Shown here: piece by piece, positions 17,316 to 26,460 of the stretch
Layout: the number at the start of each line of letters is the position of its first letter
Position numbering within the stretch: position 1 is the first letter of the stretch
Origin: Bacillus pseudomycoides DSM 12442
Lineage (GTDB): Bacteria; Bacillota; Bacilli; Bacillales; Bacillaceae_G
Reading direction: 5' to 3'
Assembly (NCBI RefSeq): GCF_000161455.1
Contig: NZ_CM000745.1
Coordinates: forward strand, 3,749,910 to 3,813,909
DNA: 64,000 bases
Made by a program: the position numbers and the translations under genes
Notes under the pieces: model-generated
What the model saw: only the letters and a program-made list of their open reading frames with translations
Databases searched by the model: none
What the model was told of the DNA's origin: nothing

Positions 17316-18341
17316 TTACTCATTCCCTTGCTGCGCTGCTTGAAATTGTGAAATAAAATACTCTATATTACTTACAAGCCAATGCGCTTGTTGTAACATT
17401 TTCACACCTTGAAGTTCTTGCTTTTCACTACGGCTCTGCTGTTTGCTTGTATAAGATTGGATTTGTCGAATAAATGGGGACGGATATGTTAGATACGCAA
17501 ACATAAGGAGTTGTTCTTCTTTCGTAAACGGAAAATTCTTTTGATACACCTGATACCATTCAAAGCGATCGCTTCTCGTAATTGGATATGTGTTCAATGA
17601 GCGGGAATAAAAGCGAACAAGATCTTGAACTGGTGTTGCAAATTGAGACCTTTCTAAACTAATAAAATAACCATTTCGTTCATAATCGAATAAAAAATGA
17701 TTCATCGATACATTGCCATGAATAAAAGAAACTCGTGTTTTTTCTTTTTCTTTCATCGCTTCATTCCACTCCGAAAGCTGTTTCGTTGCAAATTCACGCG
17801 CCCTCATCACATGATGAAAATACGTACAATACTGCAATTCAAACGGCGACATATACCATTTCGCCTCAGACTCTACGAGGAATTGCTCTAAGAATTCTCC
17901 ATCTTTCTCCCAACGATCAGAGACATTTGTATAATGCTCCTCTAACGCTTCTTCAGTATACGTTTCTTCTTTTACCGTCCTTTGATGAAGCAGCGCTAGC
18001 GTCTGAAACATTTTATGATATTGATCATTGTCCTCTCCGTTCCCTTCTGCTCGCTCAAGCCAAGGCATTAAATAATAACTATATGTTTCGTCACTCAAAA
18101 TATGATTTCCATCTGTCGCATGGTAAATCGGTACATAATGTGTAAATCCCTTTTCACGTAAAAATTGAACATGATACATTAAATTATTTCGCTTCAATCG
18201 ATGAGATGGTAATTTTTTCAATGCATATGGACCTTGATTCGTATAAATTTTTATTACACTCCCATGCTCTTCCATATGGTGGGCATCCAATTGATACCGC
18301 TGTACGATCGGCGCATAACGATCTCGCAATTCTATATCCAT
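17316..18341 (-). CDS. ysxE: YsxE/CotS-family spore coat-associated kinase-like protein
   Basis: 341 aa. The fold is that of aminoglycoside-phosphotransferase / CotS-like proteins: an N-lobe with YALKKLPSHRLKRNN around residues 35-50 and the catalytic-loop-like segment FIHGNVSMNHFLFD, where the usual HGD reads HGN. This loss of the catalytic Asp suggests a pseudokinase or altered activity. In B. subtilis YsxE is a coat-associated protein encoded next to spoVID, as here. Function is not known. Confidence 0.85.
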   Translation of the reverse strand: MDIELRDRYAPIVQRYQLDAHHMEEHGSVIKIYTNQGPYALKKLPSHRLKRNNLMYHVQFLREKGFTHYVPIYHATDGNHILSDETYSYYLMPWLERAEGNGEDNDQYHKMFQTLALLHQRTVKEETYTEEALEEHYTNVSDRWEKDGEFLEQFLVESEAKWYMSPFELQYCTYFHHVMRAREFATKQLSEWNEAMKEKEKTRVSFIHGNVSMNHFLFDYERNGYFISLERSQFATPVQDLVRFYSRSLNTYPITRSDRFEWYQVYQKNFPFTKEEQLLMFAYLTYPSPFIRQIQSYTSKQQSRSEKQELQGVKMLQQAHWLVSNIEYFISQFQAAQQGNE

Positions 18342-18399
18342 ACGAATGATCCTTTCTCATTCAAAAACGTAAGATGAACTATGGTAAAAGAAAAGAGAT

Positions 18400-18421
18400 G
18401 AGTGGAGAAAATTCTCCACTC
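18400..18421 (-). terminator. Terminator/hairpin after spoVID
   Basis: GAGTGGAGAA / TTCTCCACTC palindrome followed by CTTTTCTTTT in the minus direction, just past the spoVID stop codon. Confidence 0.7.
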
Positions 18422-19421
18422 ACTTTGTCTTTGCTTTTGACACAGGTATATATATAATTTGCCCTGCAGTTAAATATACATCATCTGTTTGATTCACACG
18501 ATGTAAATGCTGGACCGACGTTTCATATCGATCCGCAACCGATTCAATTGTATCCCCTTCTTGCACAAAATACATACGTAATTTCGTAAATTCTTCTTCC
18601 GGCTCTTTCGTAAACAATTTTGTTAAATATAATGCATTTTCATCCCGTTGTGAGTATGCCGTTTCTGCTTCTTCCTGTAATTCCTTTTCCTTCTTTTTCT
18701 GAAAATCCTTCCGGCCAAAGAATTCAAACTGTGGTGTAGTTTCTTTTGCTTCCTCTTCTCGTTCTTCCTCTTCATGTTCTTCTAGATCTTCTACCTCTTC
18801 TTCTAATTCTTGTTCTTTGCGCTCCTCTAATTGGAAAGGCTCAAATGCATAATCTTCCCATCCGTTTGATTCTGTATGAACTGTTACTTCTTCCACTTCT
18901 ACCGGCAATGTATCCTCATCCACCAGTTTTATTTCCTCGGTTCTATCAACTTCCACATTCTCTATCTCTTCCTCTTGCACTTCATTCTGTATTCTCTCAT
19001 CCTCACATAATCCAGATATCGATATGTCCGCTAATAGCTGTAAACAACCATTTTCCTTTAATTCATAATCGAATTCCTCAATGGAAACATACAATTCTTC
19101 AACTTGTTTCACTCGGTTTCGTGGAATCGAAATTTCTAACGGAAAAGAGTGCACAAGTTCGTTTACACCATCTTCTCGCGTTTCTACATAATCAATGGAT
19201 TTCGCTGGAGATAAATCTCGTAATGAAAACGCAGAATCATCTTGCCTTGCAACATATTCTCCCGTTAAATCCAATTGACCTCTCACAATTACTTCGTATT
19301 CAAGCTCTTCTATCTCAACGTCTGGATCTAACGAAATTGACAAAAGTTCTTCGACTTCCTGTCCTTTTTGGAACCAAACCGATTCTTTTAATGAAAAACG
19401 TAATGAATGATCTGTTGCCAC
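18420..19421 (-). CDS. spoVID: Spore coat morphogenetic protein SpoVID
   Basis: 333 aa from the GTG at 19421 (MATDHSLRFSLKESVWFQKG), which has a GGAGGGGG site; an ATG ten codons upstream has none. An N-terminal beta-rich SpoVID domain (about 1-145) is followed by a very Glu-rich middle (about 150-265) and a C-terminal LysM domain (about 285-328: YFVQEGDTIESVADRYE). SpoVID sits on the forespore surface and drives coat encasement with SafA and SpoIVA. It is clearly shorter than B. subtilis SpoVID (575 aa), mainly in the acidic linker. Confidence 0.93.
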   Translation of the reverse strand: MATDHSLRFSLKESVWFQKGQEVEELLSISLDPDVEIEELEYEVIVRGQLDLTGEYVARQDDSAFSLRDLSPAKSIDYVETREDGVNELVHSFPLEISIPRNRVKQVEELYVSIEEFDYELKENGCLQLLADISISGLCEDERIQNEVQEEEIENVEVDRTEEIKLVDEDTLPVEVEEVTVHTESNGWEDYAFEPFQLEERKEQELEEEVEDLEEHEEEEREEEAKETTPQFEFFGRKDFQKKKEKELQEEAETAYSQRDENALYLTKLFTKEPEEEFTKLRMYFVQEGDTIESVADRYETSVQHLHRVNQTDDVYLTAGQIIYIPVSKAKTK

Positions 19422-19594
19422 TTCTTTTCCCCCTCCCAAACTGTATGTCATTACAGGTTTATGTGTCTCGGAATCATTTTATGAGTAAAAAATCGAACTG
19501 CACATGTGATCTTCCTATTCATTTTTCATATATCGACGCTTTTTAAAATATATCGGCATTCCGACAATATGCGACATGATCTCTAGTCATTAAT

Positions 19595-19629
19595 AAAAAG
19601 GTTGCCAGGACGATCCCGGCAACCTTTTT
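19595..19629 (-). terminator. Terminator of the hem operon
   Basis: AAAAAGGTTGCC / GGCAACCTTTTT hairpin directly after the hemL stop; T runs on both sides. Confidence 0.9.
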
Positions 19630-19631
19630 AT

Positions 19632-20921
19632 TTACGCTTTTAATTTCGACATCGCAATTTCTGCCGCTGCAATTGTCGCTTCAATATCTGCATCACTATG
19701 TGCTGTTGATAAGAATAATCCTTCAAATTGAGAAGGTGGTAAGAATACACCTTGCTCTACCATTTCACGATAGTAAGCTGCGAAGAACTCTAAGTTAGAC
19801 GTTTTTGCTGCATCGTAGTTAATAACTGGTTCATTCGTGAAGAATATACCTATCATTGAACCTGCGCGGTTTATATGATGCGGAATACCGTGTTTTTCAG
19901 CCGCTTTACGCAGGCCATTTTCTAACATTTCAGCTTTACGCTCAAACTCTTGATAACACTCTGGCGTTAATTGTACTAATGTTTCATAACCTGCAGTCAT
20001 TGCTAAAGGATTACCAGATAATGTACCTGCTTGGTAAATCGGTCCGCTCGGTGCAACTTGGCGCATAATTTCCGCTTTACCACCGTATGCTCCTACTGGT
20101 AGGCCGCCACCGATTACTTTTCCTAAACAAGTTAAATCAGGTGTTACACCGTAATAACCTTGTCCACAGTTGTAAGCAACGCGGAATCCTGTCATCACTT
20201 CATCAAAAATAAGCAATGCACCATTTTGCTTTGTCACTTCACGAAGTCCTTCTAAAAATCCTTGTTGTGGTGGAACTACTCCCATATTCCCTGCCACTGG
20301 CTCTACGATAACACAAGCAATATCGTCACCGAATTGCTCGAACGCATATTTTACACTCTCCAAATCGTTATACGCTACTGTAATCGTATTTTTCGCTACA
20401 CCTTCAGGTACACCTGGGCTATCTGGTAAACCAAGCGTCGCAACACCTGAACCTGCTTTAATTAATAGCGAATCACCATGACCATGGTAACAACCAATAA
20501 ATTTCAAAATTTTATTACGACCTGTATAACCACGTGCTAGACGAAGGGCACTCATCGTCGCTTCTGTTCCTGAATTTACCATACGTACAATTTCAATCGA
20601 TGGCACACGCTCAATTACAAGCTGCGCTAATTTATTTTCAATCTCTGTTGGCGCACCAAAGCTCGTTCCTTTTTCAGCAACAGCTTTTAATGATTCCACA
20701 ACACGTTCATTTGCATGTCCGTGAATAAGCGGTCCCCATGATAATACGTAGTCGATATATTCGTTCCCGTCAATATCATACACTTTAGAGCCTTTTCCGC
20801 GCTCCATAAAAAGCGGATTCATACCAACGGACTTAAATGCACGAACTGGGCTATTTACGCCGCCAGGCATTAAATCTTGCGCTGTTTCAAACGCTTCAAT
20901 CGATTTATCAAACTTTTTCAT
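19632..20921 (-). CDS. hemL: Glutamate-1-semialdehyde 2,1-aminomutase HemL
   Basis: 429 aa from the ATG at 20921 (MKKFDKSIEAFETA), nine bases after GGAGG; an open frame nine codons upstream is not used. PLP-dependent class III aminotransferase fold; the Schiff-base lysine is Lys268 in CLGKVIGGGLPVG. It converts glutamate-1-semialdehyde to 5-aminolevulinate in the C5 pathway. Its ATG overlaps the hemB stop codon. Last gene of hemA-X-C-D-B-L. Confidence 0.97.
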   Translation of the reverse strand: MKKFDKSIEAFETAQDLMPGGVNSPVRAFKSVGMNPLFMERGKGSKVYDIDGNEYIDYVLSWGPLIHGHANERVVESLKAVAEKGTSFGAPTEIENKLAQLVIERVPSIEIVRMVNSGTEATMSALRLARGYTGRNKILKFIGCYHGHGDSLLIKAGSGVATLGLPDSPGVPEGVAKNTITVAYNDLESVKYAFEQFGDDIACVIVEPVAGNMGVVPPQQGFLEGLREVTKQNGALLIFDEVMTGFRVAYNCGQGYYGVTPDLTCLGKVIGGGLPVGAYGGKAEIMRQVAPSGPIYQAGTLSGNPLAMTAGYETLVQLTPECYQEFERKAEMLENGLRKAAEKHGIPHHINRAGSMIGIFFTNEPVINYDAAKTSNLEFFAAYYREMVEQGVFLPPSQFEGLFLSTAHSDADIEATIAAAEIAMSKLKA

Positions 20922-21910
20922 TATTGTATTCCTCCTTCTTGTAACCATCGTGCTGCGTCTTTCGCATGATACGTAATAATTAAATCTGCTCCTGCACGTT
21001 TCATGCTCAATAGTTTCTCAAGTACAATCTCTTTTTCATTAATCCAACCATTTTGCGCTGCCGCTTTAATCATTGAGTATTCTCCGCTCACATTATAAGC
21101 CACGATTGGTAAATTGAAATTGTTTTTCACATCGCGAATGATATCTAAGTAAGAAAGGGCCGGTTTTACAATTAAGAAATCCGCTCCTTCCATTACATCT
21201 GATTCAGCCTCACGGAATGCTTCCATACGGTTTGCTGGATCCATTTGATACGTTTTACGATCACCAAATTGCGGTGCACCGTGCGCAGCATCGCGGAATG
21301 GACCGTAAAATGCAGACGAGTATTTCACAGCGTATGACATAACCGGTACGTGTGCAAAACCGTTCTCATCTAACGCATGGCGAATCGCCGTTACAAATCC
21401 ATCCATCATGTTAGATGGTGCGATAATATCTGCTCCTGCTTTTGCTTGGCTCACTGCTGTTTTTGCAAGAACTTCAAGTGATTCATCATTTAAAATGATT
21501 CCATCCTCAATAACCCCGCAATGCCCATGGCTTGTATATTGGCATAAACATGTATCCGCCACTACTACTAACTCTGGAAACTGCTCTTTAATTTGTTTGA
21601 TCGCACGTTGTACAATGCCGTGTTCACAAAATGCAGAAGATCCAACTTCATCTTTTTCAGCAGGCAAACCAAATACGATAACAGAACGAATACCTAAATC
21701 TACCACTTCTTGCATTTCAGCTTGCAGAAGATCTAAAGAAATTTGATATACATCCGGCATAGAAGGAACTTCGTTACGAACATTCTCTCCTTCTAATACA
21801 AAAATAGGATAAATAAAATCTTCTGTATGTAAAAATGTTTCACGTACAAGCGCACGCATATTTTTGCTTTGTCTTAAACGACGATGACGATTAAATTGTA
21901 AAGAATTCAT
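20921..21910 (-). CDS. hemB: Delta-aminolevulinic acid dehydratase (porphobilinogen synthase) HemB
   Basis: 329 aa. Contains the cysteine-rich zinc-site segment VADTCLCQYTSHGHCG and the active-site lysine regions VKYSSAFYGPFRDA and FLIVKPALSYLD. Condenses two 5-aminolevulinates to porphobilinogen in the cytoplasm. Between hemD and hemL in the haem operon. Confidence 0.98.
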   Translation of the reverse strand: MNSLQFNRHRRLRQSKNMRALVRETFLHTEDFIYPIFVLEGENVRNEVPSMPDVYQISLDLLQAEMQEVVDLGIRSVIVFGLPAEKDEVGSSAFCEHGIVQRAIKQIKEQFPELVVVADTCLCQYTSHGHCGVIEDGIILNDESLEVLAKTAVSQAKAGADIIAPSNMMDGFVTAIRHALDENGFAHVPVMSYAVKYSSAFYGPFRDAAHGAPQFGDRKTYQMDPANRMEAFREAESDVMEGADFLIVKPALSYLDIIRDVKNNFNLPIVAYNVSGEYSMIKAAAQNGWINEKEIVLEKLLSMKRAGADLIITYHAKDAARWLQEGGIQ

Positions 21911-21941
21911 AGATTTCTATCTCCCATTCTTTTTATTTAGA

Positions 21942-22699
21942 CTATGCATTTTGATTATATTTTGAAATGCACTGTATTAATGCTTCTACTGTATATTCTT
22001 TTGGAACGATTACACCAGCAAAATAACGCCTTGCCTCTTGCTCTGTTATCGGTCCTATACAAGCAATTGTACATTTTTTTGTCCATTCTCTCCAGTTTGT
22101 GCCCTCAAGTAATTTCACAAAGCTTGTAACAGTAGAGGGACTCGTAAATGTAACAACATCTACCTTACCTAACTCTAGAGCTGCGATAAGGTCTAGCTGC
22201 TTCTCATGATTTGTTTTCGTTTCATACACGACAAATTCTTCTAAAAACACATCAAGATCGCGGAGTTTATTTGGAATAATATCTCTAGCTAAATTCCCTT
22301 TTGGAAATAAAATGCGTTCTGTCCCGTTTAACTCTCTTACAAATTCTAAAACGAAAGCTTCCGCGACAAAAGTCTTTGGGACAAAATGAACCTCATAACC
22401 CCGCTTTTCTAATTCTTGTCCTGTTTTCACCCCTACTGCAGCAATGCGAACAGTAGGGGGTATTTCCTGACACAAACCATCTAAAAAAAACTCACACCAT
22501 TTTTACTCGTAAAAATAACCCAGTCATATGTATGAAGCTGCTGAGATATACCTTGAAATTCCTGCTGAGATACACCTTCTATATGCAAAAGCGGAATTTC
22601 CAATGGAATTCCGCCCTGTTTTTTCACCGCTACACTCATTTGTTTTGCTTGATGCTGGGCACGCGTAATCAGTACTGTTTTGCCAGCAAGAGCATCCAT
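21942..22699 (-). pseudogene. hemD: Uroporphyrinogen-III synthase HemD, frameshifted
   Basis: Two adjoining reading frames make up one HemD. The first (22481-22699, 72 aa, MDALAGKTVLITRAQHQAKQ) ends at a TAG just after VIFTSKNGVSFF. The second (stop at 21942, about 177 aa) carries the rest, including AAVGVKTGQELEKRG and VVTFTSPSTVTSFVKLLEG. The break lies on a run of eight T (minus strand; plus 22483-22490). One more T, or a -1 shift on the run, gives a continuous protein of about 252 aa, near family length. HemD cyclises hydroxymethylbilane to uroporphyrinogen III. It may be a true mutation, a sequencing error in a homopolymer, or a gene rescued by slippage; all neighbouring hem genes are intact. 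Confidence 0.85.
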
Positions 22700-22701
22700 G
22701 A

Positions 22702-23631
22702 TTAATGTTGCTCCTTATTCGCAGCAAGAATGAGCTCTTTTGCTCCTTGCTTAATTAAACGATCCGCTGCCTCTAAGCCAACTTGCTCTGGATTCACACC
22801 TGTGACAATTTCTTTTAACAAGACTGAACCATCCATAGAACCGACAAGAGCTGTTAATTCAATTTCATCATTCTTCTGAAGCGTTGCATAACCAGCGATC
22901 GGTACTTGGCAACCACCTTCAAGTTTATGAAGGAATACTCGTTCAGCCGCTACTGTTCGTTCTGTTACAGCATCATTCATATGTGATAATAATTGCAATA
23001 GATCTGCATCATCCTCACGACATTCAATCGCTAAGGCACCTTGTCCTACAGCTGGTACACATAATGTTTCATCTAAGTGTTCTGTAATTACATCATCATC
23101 CCAGCCCATTCTCTGCAATCCAGCCGTTGCTAAAATGATTGCATCATAATCTTCTTCTTTTAATTTACGTAATCTCGTATCAATATTTCCACGAATCCAC
23201 TTCACTTGTAAATCTGGTCTAGCAGCGAGTAACTGCGCACTACGTCGTAAACTACTCGTACCAAGAATTGCACCTTCTGCTAAGTCCTCAAATGATTCCC
23301 CGTTTTTTGAGATGAACGCATCACGCGGATCGACACGCTTTGGTATACACCCAATTGTTAATCCATCTGGAAGTACAGCTGGCATATCCTTCATACTATG
23401 TACAGCCATATCGATTTCTTTCATAAGTAGTGCGTGTTCAATTTCTTTTACAAACAAGCCTTTCCCACCTACTTTAGAAAGCGTCACATCTAAAATAACA
23501 TCACCTTTTGTAACAATTTCTTTCACTTCAAATTCATATGGTAAACCAAGCGCTTTTAATTGATCAATAAACCAATTTGTTTGTGTTAATGCTAGCTTAC
23601 TCTTTCTTGAACCTACAATAATTTTGCGCAT
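22702..23631 (-). CDS. hemC: Hydroxymethylbilane synthase (porphobilinogen deaminase) HemC
   Basis: 309 aa beginning MRKIIVGSRKSKLALTQTN. Active-site features include the arginine-rich SSLRRSAQLLAARPDLQ stretch, the conserved Asp in MKDMPAVLPDGL, and the dipyrromethane cofactor cysteine in KLEGGCQVPIAGYA. Polymerises four porphobilinogens. Ends 2 nt before the hemD start codon. Confidence 0.98.
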   Translation of the reverse strand: MRKIIVGSRKSKLALTQTNWFIDQLKALGLPYEFEVKEIVTKGDVILDVTLSKVGGKGLFVKEIEHALLMKEIDMAVHSMKDMPAVLPDGLTIGCIPKRVDPRDAFISKNGESFEDLAEGAILGTSSLRRSAQLLAARPDLQVKWIRGNIDTRLRKLKEEDYDAIILATAGLQRMGWDDDVITEHLDETLCVPAVGQGALAIECREDDADLLQLLSHMNDAVTERTVAAERVFLHKLEGGCQVPIAGYATLQKNDEIELTALVGSMDGSVLLKEIVTGVNPEQVGLEAADRLIKQGAKELILAANKEQH

Positions 23632-23646
23632 AATGTTCTCTCCTCA

Positions 23647-24480
23647 TTATAAATACCAAAAGTGGAAGTTGGATAAACTGCTTAATAGAAAAATATTGAT
23701 TAACATAACGAGAAAGGCTCCAATGTTCCAGTTTATAATTTTCTTACCTTGCAATATATCTGACCCTCGTAAATATAGACCCATGCAATAGACAAACAAA
23801 ACAACAAAAGACCCGATTACTTTCGTGTCATACCAATGGAAATTATCTAGTTTTGTATATCCCCATATACATCCAAGCAAAATAGCTAATAGGAAAAACG
23901 GAACAGAAAATAAATTTAATCCATATGACATCGACTCAAGCTTCGGTAAGTTTCCTAACCTTCTTAATCTTGCATTCCATTTTTTTTGTTTTAATAATCG
24001 ATATTGCAACAAGTACATAATGGAAAAAATAAACGATACTGTAAACGCCGCATAGGAAATAATCGCCATTCCTACATGCACGTATACAAGCTCTGAAACT
24101 AATTGATGTGCGAGTACAGGCGACATTTTTCCGAGCGGAGTGAAAATAGAAAAAGCGCTTACGCCAAAAGCAATGACATTTGTAAAAAAGACTAAAAAGT
24201 CAATGCGCATAAATCGATTGATTACGAGTGACATTGTAATTAATAGCCACACATAAAAATAAATCCCTGACAATAATGTCAAAATCGGATTCGTCTCTGA
24301 TTCCATAGCTCGAAGTAACATAAAAATAGACTGTAATACCCATACAATCGCAAGTAACCAAAAAGCAATTCGATTCGCCTTTCGGTTACTTTGGAAATAA
24401 TCTATAAAATATAAACTAATGCTACAAGCATATAAAATAATTGCGATATGATAAATAATACTATTATTTAAAAAACCCAT
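23647..24480 (-). CDS. hemX: HemX, CcsA-like membrane protein
   Basis: 277 aa from the ATG at 24480 (MGFLNNSIIYHIAII), preceded by GAAGGATG; the frame is open 23 codons upstream, inside the hemA 3' end. About eight membrane segments, with conserved histidines and tryptophans of the cytochrome c assembly (CcsA/HemX) family. B. subtilis HemX (276 aa) negatively affects the cellular level of HemA. Lies between hemA and hemC. Confidence 0.93.
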   Translation of the reverse strand: MGFLNNSIIYHIAIILYACSISLYFIDYFQSNRKANRIAFWLLAIVWVLQSIFMLLRAMESETNPILTLLSGIYFYVWLLITMSLVINRFMRIDFLVFFTNVIAFGVSAFSIFTPLGKMSPVLAHQLVSELVYVHVGMAIISYAAFTVSFIFSIMYLLQYRLLKQKKWNARLRRLGNLPKLESMSYGLNLFSVPFFLLAILLGCIWGYTKLDNFHWYDTKVIGSFVVLFVYCMGLYLRGSDILQGKKIINWNIGAFLVMLINIFLLSSLSNFHFWYL

Positions 24481-24496
24481 CCGATCATCCTTCCAG

Positions 24497-25834
24497 TTAT
24501 AAAGATGGAACGGATGCTGTCCACACTCGTTTATGCTCTGGTTCTTCAATATGTTCCATGGCCGCTTCTTGCACTTCTAAATCAAAAATTTTCGCAAATA
24601 AAGCGAGCTTTTCCGTAGCTCCCTCTTCGGCCGCTAACTCTTTCGCTACTAAAATTGGATCCTTTAGCAGTTGATTGATAATACTTTTCGTATGCTTACT
24701 AATCACTTTTCTTTCACGATCACTAAGCGTTGGAATTTTTCGTTCAAGACTTTGCATCGTATCACTTTGAATCGCTAATGCTTTATCACGTAAAGCTGAT
24801 ATTAAAGGAACAACGCCAAGCGTATTTAACCAAGCTTTAAATATAACGATTTCCTCTTCGATCATAAGCTGAATTTTTTCCGCCTCTTTCAAACGTTCAG
24901 AACGATTGGCTTCTACTACACCTTGTAAATCATCAATATCGTACAAGAAAGAACCTTCTAGCTCATCGATTGTCGGATCAATATCACGCGGCACTGCAAT
25001 ATCTACCATAAATAATGGACGACCACAGCGTATACGCTCCACTCTTGTCATCATTTCTTTCGTAATCACGTAATCTGAAGCACCAGTTGAACTAATTAAA
25101 ATATCCGCTTCTAAAAGCGCACACTGCAATTCACTTAACGGTTTTGCATGCCCCATATATTTCTCGGCCATTGTTTCCGCTTTCGTAAACGTACGGTTCA
25201 TAACGGTCACTTTACGAGCTCCGCTTCCATATAAGTTTTGCAGGGCAAGTTCACCCATCTTTCCAGCGCCAAGAATCAAAACATGACAGTCTGTTAAATC
25301 GCCGAAAATTTTCTTTCCAAGTTCAACAGCAGCATAGCTAACAGACATGGCACTTTCACCAATTGCTGTTTCTGAATGCGCACGCTTTGCTAACGTAATG
25401 ACTTGTTTGAACAATTCATTAAAAATTGTCCCTGTTGCTTTCACTTTTTGCGCCTCTAAGAAGCTATTTCGAATTTGTCCTAAGATTTGTGTTTCACCCA
25501 CTACCATAGAATCTAATCCGCACGTTACACGGAATAAATGTTCCACGGCACCATCTTGTTCAAAAATAGACAAATATGGTGAAACCTCTTCTATACCAAG
25601 CTGAAACCAATCAGCTAAAAATTTCTTAATGTAATATCGTCCCGTGTGTAATTGATCGACGACAGCATAGATTTCTGTGCGGTTACACGTTGATACAATG
25701 ACATTTTCTAACACGCTCTTTTGATTTTGTAACGTTGTCATTGCCTGCTCTAACTCCGCTGCCTGAAATGTTAGTTTCTCACGAAATTCTACAGGGGCTG
25801 TTCGATAATTTACACCAACAACAAGAATATGCAC
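24497..25834 (-). CDS. hemA: Glutamyl-tRNA reductase HemA
   Basis: 445 aa with a GTG start nine bases after AAGGGGG. The catalytic nucleophile is Cys50 in the conserved STCNRTEIYAV. The NADPH-binding motif GAGKMGELA follows, and the C-terminal dimerisation helix region is present. It reduces glutamyl-tRNA to glutamate-1-semialdehyde, the committed step of haem synthesis, and is normally the control point. First gene of the hem operon; its upstream region carries a PerR box and a folded RNA candidate. Confidence 0.98.
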   Translation of the reverse strand: MHILVVGVNYRTAPVEFREKLTFQAAELEQAMTTLQNQKSVLENVIVSTCNRTEIYAVVDQLHTGRYYIKKFLADWFQLGIEEVSPYLSIFEQDGAVEHLFRVTCGLDSMVVGETQILGQIRNSFLEAQKVKATGTIFNELFKQVITLAKRAHSETAIGESAMSVSYAAVELGKKIFGDLTDCHVLILGAGKMGELALQNLYGSGARKVTVMNRTFTKAETMAEKYMGHAKPLSELQCALLEADILISSTGASDYVITKEMMTRVERIRCGRPLFMVDIAVPRDIDPTIDELEGSFLYDIDDLQGVVEANRSERLKEAEKIQLMIEEEIVIFKAWLNTLGVVPLISALRDKALAIQSDTMQSLERKIPTLSDRERKVISKHTKSIINQLLKDPILVAKELAAEEGATEKLALFAKIFDLEVQEAAMEHIEEPEHKRVWTASVPSL

Positions 25835-26011
25835 GCAGCATGTCCCCCTTCAACCGTTTTATCACCTTATCTACTATCATAATACAACTTTCCTGTTATG
25901 AATCTGACAATCGTGTGAACATCAACAAATTATTTTTTCTGCTTTTCACACCTAGCAGGAAATACATTACTCATCTGACTATATAAATGCAAATTGAAAA
26001 AACGACATAAA

Positions 26012-26088
26012 ACCTAATCTTTAGGTGGGAGAGAGCATCCAGCCACGCATAGAAGCGGTCAGATCCTCTCCCTGCCCCATGCCAAGTT
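26012..26088 (-). other. Folded RNA candidate in the hemA leader region
   Basis: In the minus direction a 7-bp GGGAGAG / CTCTCCC stem closes a loop with further pairing (CCGCTTCTATGCGTGG), and a second stem ACCTAA / TTAGGT follows with TTTT after it. The G/C content is far above the flanking sequence. It may be part of a long hemA 5' UTR or a separate small RNA. I recognise no family. Confidence 0.45.
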
Positions 26089-26180
26089 AAAACAAAGAGA
26101 GAAAACGAGTACATGTCACCTTTTGTTCTTCATAACAGCGACTTATATGTTAGAAAATCAAAATGTATATATACCTTACT

Positions 26181-26195
26181 TTATAATCATTATAA
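26181..26195. promoter_or_regulatory. PerR box between hemA and ohrR
   Basis: TTATAATCATTATAA is an exact 7-1-7 match to the Bacillus PerR operator consensus (TTATAATNATTATAA) and contains a TATAAT on each strand. It is about 350 nt upstream of hemA, on the side from which hemA is read. B. subtilis hemA belongs to the PerR regulon. The rest of the 620-bp gap 25835-26454 holds the folded element at 26012-26088 and the ohrR promoter; I see no convincing gene. Confidence 0.75.
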
Positions 26196-26385
26196 AATAA
26201 TAACTCTATTTGTACGTTACCAAAAAAATCTATCAGAATCAAGTGATGGAAACTATTCCATACGAATTGAAATACTCTCTTTCTCTATCTTCTTTCATCA
26301 TACAGAAAAATATGTATGATTGTTCCAAAATGTAACAACTTCTTTCATGTGACACATTACTCAAAATTTTTTCGTTGCAATGTAT

Positions 26386-26414
26386 TTGACATCTCATTTC
26401 TTTTTCGTTATATT
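26386..26414 (+). promoter_or_regulatory. Sigma-A promoter of ohrR-ohr
   Basis: TTGACA (26386-26391), 17-bp spacer, TATATT (26409-26414). A near-consensus vegetative promoter 47 bp upstream of the ohrR start. Confidence 0.85.
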
Positions 26415-26427
26415 TATTTTACAAAAT

Positions 26428-26445
26428 TTAATTGTGCACAATTAA
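26428..26445. promoter_or_regulatory. OhrR operator
   Basis: Perfect 18-bp palindrome TTAATTGTGCACAATTAA immediately downstream of the predicted transcription start and upstream of the ohrR ribosome binding site. MarR/OhrR proteins bind AATTGT-type palindromes, so autorepression is expected. Confidence 0.8.
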
Positions 26446-26460
26446 AAAGGAGGGATGCTC

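Noticed and set aside
18746..19546. 266-codon plus-strand frame opposite spoVID
   Set aside because: Leucine/proline-rich translation is the mirror of the Glu-rich SpoVID linker; no ribosome binding site.
26113..26319. Plus-strand open frame of 68 codons between hemA and ohrR
   Set aside because: No ribosome binding site, AT-rich composition like intergenic DNA, and it runs over the PerR box; no recognisable protein features.
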